NCBI GenBank assembly: GCA_017451695.1
Contig: JAFTNW010000037.1
Span: forward strand, 1-64,000
Source of the DNA: Bacteroidaceae bacterium
Lineage (GTDB): Bacteria > Bacteroidota > Bacteroidia > Bacteroidales > Bacteroidaceae
DNA: 64,000 nucleotides
Reading direction: 5' to 3'
Part shown: positions 53,027 to 64,000 of the stretch, one piece after another
Numbering within the stretch: position 1 is the first letter of the stretch
How the letters are laid out: each line of letters opens with the position of its first letter
Notes under the pieces: generated by a model
Database searches by the model: none
Told to the model about the DNA's origin: nothing
The model's input: only the letters and a program-made list of their open reading frames with translations
Made by a program: the position numbers and the translations under genes

Positions 53027-54496
53027 TTATTTTTCTTTTCTGTCTGTAAATATTTTATAAATGCCGGCCACAAGTATTGCCACTGTAACCACACCGCCCA
53101 ATATATAGGCTGTTGTTCTGTTCTCCATTCCCACCATCATGGGCGAAATGAATATATACGACGCACACACATATGTCATGAAGAGTGCGGGCAGCAGGCC
53201 TATCAAAATAGGTTTTTTGTGTTTTGCAAGGTATATTGTTATGCACCATAGGGTGATACATGCGAGTGTCTGGTTCATCCATGCAAAGTAGCTCCAAATG
53301 GTTTGGAAGGGTAGGGCGAATATAATGAGCAAGCCACCGATAAAGAGGGGCAGTGAAACTGCCACACGCTTTGCAAGTGTGTTTTGTGGTATATTGAGCA
53401 TGTCGGCCACAATGAGGCGTGCCGAACGGAAGGCTGTGTCGCCCGATGTTATGGCGCAGGCGATAACCCCCACAACCACAAATGCGGCAATGAAACTGCC
53501 GAGTGTCTGCACCGAAATTATGTTCACAAGGCGTGCTGCACTGCCACCATACTCGGCAATTGCGGCATTAAGCCCCTCTACACCGCCCCAGAATGCCATT
53601 GCTATTGCAGCCCAAATAAGAGCGATGATGCTCTCGGCAATCATGGCGCCATAGAATACCGAACGGCTCTGTTTCTCGTTGGTCATGCAACGTGCCATCA
53701 TGGGCGATTGTGTGGCATGGAAACCCGATATGGCGCCGCAGGCTATGGTTGTAAAGAGCATGGGCACGATGGGGAATTTCTTTGCATCGGCTATGCAGTT
53801 GTGCAGCGATGTGAGCTCGGGTATAACGTATTGGTCGCTGTGAACCAGCAGCACATACAAAATGCCCACTGCCATAATGAGCAGTGCCATTCCGAAAATC
53901 GGATAGAAACGGCCGATGATTTTATCTATGGGCAGTATTGTGGCAAGTACATAATATAACAAAATTACCATAAGTGCAGCAAAAACCTCCCAGCTCATGG
54001 TTCCGTGCATGGTGCTTTCAAGTGCGGGGCAGGATATGTTGGCTGCAATCAGTTCGGCGGGCTGCGACATGAACACTGCTCCCACAAGCACCATAAGCAG
54101 CAAGGCTGCTATGCGCATGAACATTTTAGAGCCGTTACCCATGTATTTACCTATAATTTCGGGAAGGCTAAGTCCGTTGTTCTTCAACGAAATGACTCCG
54201 GCAATAAAGTCGTGCATGGCACCCATGAATATGCCGCCGAGTGTTATCCACAAGAATGCCACAGGGCCGTATGCTGCACCCAGCAGAGCACCGAATATGG
54301 GGCCCAATCCGGCAATGTTCAGCAACTGTATGAGGAAAATCTTCCATCGGGGTAGGGGAAGGTAATCTACTCCGTCGTATAAGGTTTTTGATGGTACGGG
54401 ATTCTTTTCGTCAATCTCACATACGCGCTCAAGGTATGTGCCGTATGTGAAATATGCTATTACAAGTGCCGCAAAGCAAATTAAAAAAGTAATCAT
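53027..54496 (-). CDS. cstA: carbon starvation protein A (peptide transporter)
   Basis: A 489-residue polytopic inner-membrane protein with about 14 hydrophobic segments and the CstA signature blocks: NPVPSKTLYDGVDYLPLP near the N terminus, GLGPIFGALLGAAYGPVAFLWITLG, GAMHDFIAG and SGFHATQSPMMARCM. The family imports peptides or pyruvate. It is shorter than E. coli CstA (about 700 residues), as is common in Bacteroidetes. It stands alone between the GH109-like and the large fusion genes. Confidence 0.93.
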   Translation of the reverse strand: MITFLICFAALVIAYFTYGTYLERVCEIDEKNPVPSKTLYDGVDYLPLPRWKIFLIQLLNIAGLGPIFGALLGAAYGPVAFLWITLGGIFMGAMHDFIAGVISLKNNGLSLPEIIGKYMGNGSKMFMRIAALLLMVLVGAVFMSQPAELIAANISCPALESTMHGTMSWEVFAALMVILLYYVLATILPIDKIIGRFYPIFGMALLIMAVGILYVLLVHSDQYVIPELTSLHNCIADAKKFPIVPMLFTTIACGAISGFHATQSPMMARCMTNEKQSRSVFYGAMIAESIIALIWAAIAMAFWGGVEGLNAAIAEYGGSAARLVNIISVQTLGSFIAAFVVVGVIACAITSGDTAFRSARLIVADMLNIPQNTLAKRVAVSLPLFIGGLLIIFALPFQTIWSYFAWMNQTLACITLWCITIYLAKHKKPILIGLLPALFMTYVCASYIFISPMMVGMENRTTAYILGGVVTVAILVAGIYKIFTDRKEK

Positions 54497-54589
54497 GTTT
54501 TATCTGTTATGCCTGTTTGGTTAAAACTATTTTATCTTCTTGCAAATTTACATCAAATTGTTGTTTTTTGGCTTTTGACGCTCTGTTTT

Positions 54590-57500
54590 TTATAGACCTT
54601 CCAATATTTTTGCAGCCTCTTTGTTGCCGGCGTTGGCTGCAGTGCGGTAGAGGTCCTTTGCAAGCTCTTTGTCGCGCTTTACGCCTTGCCCGTTGTAATA
54701 ATAGTCGGCCATCTGCTTGGTACCGATGTGGTTACCCATTTGCGACAGAGTTTTTGCCCAGCGGTATGCCTCTTTGTAATTGCCGGCACTCTGCTCGTAG
54801 AAAAGCATAAAGAGCATAGCTTGTTCCCACCCTTTTTCGGCTGCTGTTTTTATGTGGTTTATGGCCTCCGGGTTGGTTTTACCTGTATCGTTGGGGCCCG
54901 TCAGTAGCAAGCCATATTCATAATGCGCTTCGGCATTGCCGCTTTGCACAGCCTCGACAAGCAATGCAGTAGCCTGCTCTATTGCGGCTTCATCATCTGT
55001 ACTTATCAGCTCCTTTGCTTTGTGAACCATCGCGCGTGGCTCCTTTTGCAGGCAGGCACGGCGCATCCAGGTGGCGGCAAGTTCGTCGCTCTGCTCGCAA
55101 CCTATACCGTTTTTATACATCATTGCAAGTTCGTATTGTGCGCCGGGGTTGCCGTTTGTTGCTGCGTTTTCAAAGAATTTCTTTGCCTGCTGTTCGTTCT
55201 TTTTCAGTCCGGTGCCATTGAGGTAGCATTGTGCAATCTCGTTTATTGCCGGTGCATAGTTGTATTTTACAAGCTCCGCCCATATTGCAATGGCGTTTTT
55301 GTAGCGTTGCTGGTTTTTATAGGCAATGGCTGTATTGTGATGTTTGAGGCATGCCTTTTCCAGCTCGGGGTCCATGGCTTGTTCAAAGTAGTCCTCGTCG
55401 CTCTCGCCCTTGCTTTGTTGGCTTGTGTCGGTACTCTTCTGCTGTGTGCTATGGCTGTTTATGCGTGTTGCCATGGCTACATCGTTGCTGTAATACGCCT
55501 GTCCGTCGCGGCCTGTAATATCCACTGTGAGTGTGTTGCACGAACAGCTGTTATAGAACTCCACGTTTATTGAGCCGTCGTTGTTTGTTGTTAGTTGCGG
55601 GCTCCACAAGATGGTGCGGCGGTGCTCCTTCTTGTCGGCGGCGGGCTTTGCCTTACTATAATCGGGTGAATAGAACTGCTTGCTCTCGTTGTAGCCCTGT
55701 ATGCTGGTGTAGCGTGTTGTACCGTATGTGTTTGCAAGGTCGGGTATTATGCCGTTTGCTTTTTCATCTTCTCTGTATGGTATGAAGCAGGCGACATAGT
55801 TGGGGTGTTTGGGCTCGGATAATTGAAGTGTATAGTTGAAGGTCTCGGGCAATGGAAATCCATCTACTCCCGATGTGTTCGAAATATAGTGCTGCGAAAG
55901 AAATCCTAAATAAAATTTCTGTAATGGATCTTTGTTGTCGAGTGCTCTTGCGCAGTTTGACCAATATGTGAATGTATTCTCGAATTGTTCGCGGGTTTTT
56001 GCATCGCTCCTTATCACAAACTCCTTAAAGTTCATCATCTTCTCGGCATCAATCTTTCCGCGCAGATATTCAAGGTCGGGGATTGGTGCGGTGTTGGAGT
56101 CGTATGTGCCGTTTACAACCATCAGTTGAACCCAATAGGCCCAATTATAGTTGTGGCGTCGCATTGCGCTGGTAACAATTTCGGCTGCGGTTAGTGAATT
56201 CTTGTATTCTTCCGATATATGAGAATTTTGTGGTAATGAATCTGTTTTGTTAAAGTATCTGATGTTGCCTATATATTTAATGTGTCCTAAAGGAAGATTT
56301 TTACTTGGTATATTTGCAATACCCGATGGCGACACCGCACCATGCATTTGGCCTATGAAGTCGCCGTCTTCTTCCACGAAATTACTTTCCAACTCTTTAA
56401 GGGCTTGGTTATATACGTTGTCTTTGTATGCATATATATCGCGAAGGTATGTTACATCCTGTGCATACTCCCACTCGTCGAGGAAATTAAAGCGCATCTC
56501 GCTGTGAGGCGGGCGCGAGTTGGGTTCCTTCTTGGCACTGCTCACAACCTCCACTTGTGATAACATAAATTCAAACGGGTTAAGCTGCACGAGGCTCTCG
56601 TTTTGGCTTGTCTCGTCTTCATCTATCGGCTTGCCTGTATTGCGCTCCCAATAGTCGTATAGGCGAAAGTCGGGTGAGAAGTAGCGGTCGAGTGCAAACG
56701 CGTATCTGATATTATCGTTCTGCCTTATCGTTGTCTGCGGTTGCAGGGCTGCAATGCGCTTGCCATAGAAATCCTTGGTCTCCACAATGAATTCGCCCAG
56801 GCTGTCGGTGCGGAAGGAGTATGATGAGGTCTCATTTCCATCGTATGATATGAGCAGTTGTGTAAGATTGTTTTTCTGTGGAATAAGGTTTATTACATCG
56901 ATATTGCCCATGGCACTGCCTCTGTTCTTTCTAAAGAATGTGCCTTTCAGGGTGATACCGCGTTCTATCGGTTGCACTTTGTCCAAGCGTAGCTGTGTGA
57001 GCTTGCTCCAATCGTATGCGGTCCAGCCGTTGGTGAGCATAATGAGGTCGAGTTGCTCTTTTCTTTTTGTGTTGCTGTCGTCAAAGTATTGTGCGGCATT
57101 GGGTATATAGCCTTTAAGCTCGGAGCCAAGCAACAGATAGGTGTAAATGTTGTAGTCCCACGATGTCTCCACATGGCCGGCTGCATCGCTCACCGCAAGC
57201 GACAGGTTGGCATTTGCGGGTATGGGCTTGCCATCCTCACGTGCAATATTAAGATTGATTTTTTCGTATGGGGCAAGGGATAGTTCGTCGAGAGTCTCGT
57301 TGTTCCCCTTTACAATCAGTTTTACGGTGCTGCGGTCGCTCTTCTGTATGCTGTCGTGCATGATAAAGAAACAGCGCTCGGCAAGCGGAGTGTTGCCATT
57401 GAATACAATAGCCTTGTTCACTCCCTCGGGCAACTCTTTTTTGCCCAGAGTAAAGGTTTTGATGCTTTCGTCGGGTGCTATCTTCTTGTAATAGCCCATT

Positions 57501-58444
57501 GCACCGCGGTACAATATGCTGAATGCATATTCCTCGCTCTCCTTGAATTTGTTGTTTATGGTGAAACTGATGCTGTCGGCACTCTCCTGTGCGGTTATGG
57601 TTACACCCTCTTCTTCAACTTCGGGCAGTTTGAATTCAAATGTTTTGCTTTTCTCTTTTTTGTTTACAGCCGTTACCTTTGCCGTGTATTTCACACCTGC
57701 TTGCGGTGTTATCTCAAAGCAGCCTTTGCCATAGTGGGTGGGGGCGGTTGTGAGCAGTATGTTTTTGTCGGCGTATATTGTAATCTCCTTGTTAAGAAAA
57801 TCTCCATCCAATCCTCGCAGTTCATAGGCGACTTTGCTTTTGAGCCCATCGACAAGGTGGCCTCCCTCGGGGTAGAATTTAAGTTCTGCATCGGGCAGTT
57901 CTGCGCTTATCCACTTGCCGTCGCGCATAAATCCACGTCTGCGGTCGAGCATGTTTTTGAAATCCCAGTTGTCGCCGTTCACTTTGTCGAATATGGGGAA
58001 CACACGGCTGAAAACAGCCTCTCTGCCCCAATTGAGCATATAGCGTGTGTATGCGCGCACCTCGTAATATCCCGACAGCAATAGCGGATTCAATTCAAAT
58101 TCTCCATTGCAGCACCCGTTCTCGTCTATTTTGTATTTTTTTGTTTCCACCACATAACCTTCGGGGGCAACCAACTCCACATAGAGCACCTTGCTTGGTG
58201 TGGTTACGCGGTCGTTTGTACCATAGCTCATATATGCCTTGAACCACATTGTTTCGCCCAGATAGTATGCGCTGTTGTCGAAATGGAGAAATACGCGCTC
58301 CTGTTGCATCACACGCCCCACCTGCAAGGCACGCTTGGCGGCCTCGTCGTTTGTAACACGTTTTATGGTATCGTTATCAAATGATTGGGCATGCAGTATG
58401 GTTGTTGCAAGAATAGCAAACAGTATAAATGTGGTTCGTTTCAT
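54590..58444 (-). CDS. macroglobulin-like (MG2) protein fused to Sel1 repeats
   Basis: A 1284-residue secreted protein (signal MKRTTFILFAILATTILHAQ). The N-terminal half has an MG2-type block (QERVFLHFDNSAYYLGETMWFKAYMSY, about 47-75) and further beta-sandwich segments, as in the alpha-2-macroglobulin/TonB-plug-like proteins of Bacteroidetes. The C-terminal 260 residues (1025-1284) are Sel1 repeats (YAPAINEIAQCYLNGTGLKKNEQQAKKFFENAATNG, AQYELAMMYKNGIGCEQSDELAATWMRRA, and others to the end). An unusual domain combination. A 30-base palindrome at 58470-58499 lies just upstream. Confidence 0.75.
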   Translation of the reverse strand: MKRTTFILFAILATTILHAQSFDNDTIKRVTNDEAAKRALQVGRVMQQERVFLHFDNSAYYLGETMWFKAYMSYGTNDRVTTPSKVLYVELVAPEGYVVETKKYKIDENGCCNGEFELNPLLLSGYYEVRAYTRYMLNWGREAVFSRVFPIFDKVNGDNWDFKNMLDRRRGFMRDGKWISAELPDAELKFYPEGGHLVDGLKSKVAYELRGLDGDFLNKEITIYADKNILLTTAPTHYGKGCFEITPQAGVKYTAKVTAVNKKEKSKTFEFKLPEVEEEGVTITAQESADSISFTINNKFKESEEYAFSILYRGAMGYYKKIAPDESIKTFTLGKKELPEGVNKAIVFNGNTPLAERCFFIMHDSIQKSDRSTVKLIVKGNNETLDELSLAPYEKINLNIAREDGKPIPANANLSLAVSDAAGHVETSWDYNIYTYLLLGSELKGYIPNAAQYFDDSNTKRKEQLDLIMLTNGWTAYDWSKLTQLRLDKVQPIERGITLKGTFFRKNRGSAMGNIDVINLIPQKNNLTQLLISYDGNETSSYSFRTDSLGEFIVETKDFYGKRIAALQPQTTIRQNDNIRYAFALDRYFSPDFRLYDYWERNTGKPIDEDETSQNESLVQLNPFEFMLSQVEVVSSAKKEPNSRPPHSEMRFNFLDEWEYAQDVTYLRDIYAYKDNVYNQALKELESNFVEEDGDFIGQMHGAVSPSGIANIPSKNLPLGHIKYIGNIRYFNKTDSLPQNSHISEEYKNSLTAAEIVTSAMRRHNYNWAYWVQLMVVNGTYDSNTAPIPDLEYLRGKIDAEKMMNFKEFVIRSDAKTREQFENTFTYWSNCARALDNKDPLQKFYLGFLSQHYISNTSGVDGFPLPETFNYTLQLSEPKHPNYVACFIPYREDEKANGIIPDLANTYGTTRYTSIQGYNESKQFYSPDYSKAKPAADKKEHRRTILWSPQLTTNNDGSINVEFYNSCSCNTLTVDITGRDGQAYYSNDVAMATRINSHSTQQKSTDTSQQSKGESDEDYFEQAMDPELEKACLKHHNTAIAYKNQQRYKNAIAIWAELVKYNYAPAINEIAQCYLNGTGLKKNEQQAKKFFENAATNGNPGAQYELAMMYKNGIGCEQSDELAATWMRRACLQKEPRAMVHKAKELISTDDEAAIEQATALLVEAVQSGNAEAHYEYGLLLTGPNDTGKTNPEAINHIKTAAEKGWEQAMLFMLFYEQSAGNYKEAYRWAKTLSQMGNHIGTKQMADYYYNGQGVKRDKELAKDLYRTAANAGNKEAAKILEGL

Positions 58445-58469
58445 ATATACACTATATTTTATTAATTAA

Positions 58470-58499
58470 GACAAAGCCTGCCCGCGGGCAGGCTTTGTC
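58470..58499 (-). terminator. terminator after the GH2 gene
   Basis: A perfect 30-base palindrome, GACAAAGCCTGCCCG and its complement. It sits 18 bases past the GH2 stop and 26 bases before the next minus-strand start. Confidence 0.85.
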
Positions 58500-58516
58500 G
58501 TGTGTGGTCTTCCTTA

Positions 58517-62590
<4,074 letters not shown>

Positions 62591-62717
62591 TTATAAAATT
62601 AAGAAATTATAATGTTTTTTAATTTGTTCATTTGTACGTATCTCCTTAATTTTGTTGCAAAATTATTAAATGCTTCTTGGCTTGCCACTATGCAAAGTTT
62701 GCAGTTTGTTTGCTTTT

Positions 62718-63140
62718 ATGAGTAAAAATAGGCTTTTGTATACCGATTTGTCGCTTATTCCTCTGTTTGTAGCGATATCTTTTACGGGTGTGGTGTTGTA
62801 CGTCGCTCCTTTTACCACCCACGATGAGTGGCACATTTGGGCTGTGGCGCATGTCGTGGCAGGGATGTTGTTTCTTATTGCAGGTATAATTCACATAAAG
62901 CAGCATTGGTCATGGTACAAAGCACTTGTAAAAAGGTTTAGGAATAAAAGTCGTATAACCATTGCTCTCTCATTCTTGTTTCTTTTTGAGGTGATTACAG
63001 GAATATTGTTGCTGGCTGTGGTGGAGGGTGGTGGCAGCAGTATAGGCTATTGGCATTATATCATTGGCTTGGCTATGCTTTTTGTTGGCTTGTGGCACAT
63101 TGTGCGACGCTTCAAGATTCTTACCAAATGGCTTGAATAG
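62718..63140 (+). CDS. DUF4405-type four-helix membrane protein
   Basis: A 140-residue membrane protein with four hydrophobic segments (LIPLFVAISFTGVVLYVA, VAHVVAGMLFLIAGIIH, IALSFLFLFEVITGILLLAVV, YIIGLAMLFVGLWHIV) and histidines near the membrane surface (HDEWHIW, IHIKQHW, YWHYI, LWHIV), as in cytochrome b-like DUF4405 proteins; heme binding is inferred. The ATG at 62718 (MSKNRLLYTD) is preferred to the one at 62670. It is divergent from the GH2 gene. Confidence 0.7.
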   Translation: MSKNRLLYTDLSLIPLFVAISFTGVVLYVAPFTTHDEWHIWAVAHVVAGMLFLIAGIIHIKQHWSWYKALVKRFRNKSRITIALSFLFLFEVITGILLLAVVEGGGSSIGYWHYIIGLAMLFVGLWHIVRRFKILTKWLE

Positions 63141-63148
63141 GACTATTC

Positions 63149-63194
63149 ATAACGCAAGCAGCCCTTCCTTTGCGGGAAGGGCTGCTTGCGTTAT
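63149..63194. terminator. bidirectional terminator
   Basis: A perfect 20-bp stem (63149-63168 with 63175-63194, built on AACGCAAGCAGCCCTTCC) with a six-base loop, between the convergent DUF4405 and ddl genes. Confidence 0.9.
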
Positions 63195-63204
63195 GGTGTA
63201 TATA

Positions 63205-63999
63205 TTATTTACCAAATTTACCGCCCATTTTGGGGCCCATCTTGGCACCGTTCTTGGCTCCGCCGCCACCACCTGCTGCAAATATGTTCTCGCCATAGTT
63301 TACAGCCTTGAAGCCTGCATCCTGCTTGCGGCGGAAGGCTATATCTATCAGTTTGTCAACCAATGTGCCGAAATTATAGCCGCTGTACTCCCACAAGTAG
63401 AACGAAAGCGAGCCGGGGATGGTGTTGATTTCGTTTACAAAAATCTCGTCGGTAGCCTCGTCTATGATAAAGTCGATACGAGCCACACCGTCGCACGAAA
63501 GGGCACGGAAGGTATCGCAGGCAGCTTTCTGTATGAAATCGGTGCTCTCTTTGGGTAGGTTGGCGGGTATCTCGCGCACGGTCGATTGCATTCCTTGGCT
63601 CTGCTTGCCGCCACCATTCATGTATTTATCCTGATATGAGAGTATCTCGCCACTGCGCACCGGCACCTCGCACACCGAGGGCTCGCACTCGTAGTAGTTG
63701 CCAAGCACGGCGCAGTTTACCTCTTTCAGTTTTTGTACGTATTTTTCAATGATTATGCGGCTGGTGAACGATATTGCATAATCCACGGCATCCAAGAATT
63801 CCTCGCGGTTGTGTGCAGCGCGTATACCTACACTTGAACCGCTGTTGGCAGGCTTTACAATAACAGGGTAACCGAGCCTTTCCTCAACCATAGCCACAGT
63901 GCTCTCCTGCTTGTCGCTCCACTCCTTGTCGCTGAACCAGCAGTAGTCTATCACAGGAATACCACACTCCTTGAGAATCATTTTCATGGTGATTTTGTC
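63205..63999 (-). CDS. ddl: D-alanine--D-alanine ligase, partial
   Basis: The frame continues past the right window edge, so the N terminus (and start codon) are missing; 265 residues are visible. ATP-grasp ligase blocks: GYPVIVKPANSGSSVGIRAAHNREEF, RIIIEKYVQ, EVPVRSGEILSYQDKY, DGVARIDFIID and the Mg-binding FVNEINTIPGSLSFYLWEYSG. It makes the D-Ala-D-Ala end of the peptidoglycan stem. The C terminus carries a Gly/Lys/Met-rich extension (GGGGGAKNGAKMGPKMGGKF) not usual for Ddl. Confidence 0.92.
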   Translation of the reverse strand, partial: DKITMKMILKECGIPVIDYCWFSDKEWSDKQESTVAMVEERLGYPVIVKPANSGSSVGIRAAHNREEFLDAVDYAISFTSRIIIEKYVQKLKEVNCAVLGNYYECEPSVCEVPVRSGEILSYQDKYMNGGGKQSQGMQSTVREIPANLPKESTDFIQKAACDTFRALSCDGVARIDFIIDEATDEIFVNEINTIPGSLSFYLWEYSGYNFGTLVDKLIDIAFRRKQDAGFKAVNYGENIFAAGGGGGAKNGAKMGPKMGGKFGK

Positions 64000-64000
64000 C

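Overview
The window reads as a chromosomal segment of a Bacteroidales bacterium (Bacteroidaceae, Prevotellaceae or a relative). The grounds are the Bacteroidetes-type promoters (TTTG, about 19-20 bp, then TAnnTTTG or the local variant TATCTTCG), a BtuB/BtuG-type cobalamin uptake pair under a cobalamin riboswitch, many lipoproteins with short lipoboxes, a DUF4494 protein, a GH109-type Gfo/Idh/MocA protein, a long secreted GH2 beta-galactosidase, CstA, and the rpsF-rpsR-rplI order. I see no tRNA, rRNA, CRISPR array, prophage or insertion sequence.

Layout. 1-444 is gene-free and carries two degenerate inverted repeats and a promoter. 445-2397 holds a GHL10-type lipoprotein glycosidase and a GNAT protein. 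2560-8230 is a one-directional surface-sugar cassette: a tandem QdtA/FdtA-like ketoisomerase, acyl carrier protein, AMP-forming ligase, SDR, left-handed beta-helix acyltransferase, DegT aminotransferase and a family 2 glycosyltransferase split by an in-frame amber codon. Together they suggest synthesis of a nucleotide-linked 3-amino-sugar whose N-acyl group may come from a dedicated carrier protein. 8274-10365 (minus) holds a sigma-70-like protein, a lipoprotein and an unknown protein. 10575-13502 is an outer-membrane beta-barrel protein. 13663-14742 is the ribosomal operon S6-S18-L9. 15370-18637 is the riboswitch plus btuB-btuG. 18733-24452 is a signalling operon: a 1421-residue polypeptide made of two sensor-kinase modules with complementary defects, a response regulator and a membrane protein.

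24467-27338 (minus) holds a PLP homeostasis protein, DUF4494, a small acidic protein and a malic enzyme without the usual phosphotransacetylase-like half. 27708-31966 holds a nitroreductase, a Rossmann/DUF2520 protein, a KdsC-type phosphatase, Maf, cysteine synthase and serine acetyltransferase. 32049-39337 is a complete histidine operon (hisG-D-C-B-H-A-F-IE) preceded by a 19-codon leader peptide with four consecutive His codons, an antiterminator and an intrinsic terminator: a classical attenuator. It is followed by a small lipoprotein and a GIY-YIG protein with a second, possibly modification-reading domain.

40543-42450 is dnaK (minus). 42807-50245 (plus) runs carboxynorspermidine-dehydrogenase-like protein, recA, papain-like peptidase, recJ, recQ. 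50311-62500 (minus) holds a TonB C-terminal-domain protein, a duplicated lipocalin-like protein, a GH109-like protein, cstA, a macroglobulin-like/Sel1-repeat fusion and the GH2 enzyme with a ricin-like N-terminal region. The right edge has a DUF4405-type membrane protein and a D-Ala-D-Ala ligase running off the window. Strong hairpin terminators separate most of these units.

The most notable items are the dual kinase with divided catalytic residues, the his attenuator, the carrier-protein-linked sugar cassette, the GIY-YIG protein with its second domain, and an unexplained structured stretch between rplI and the cobalamin riboswitch. All functional statements come from reading the sequence and remembered family knowledge; no searches were run.
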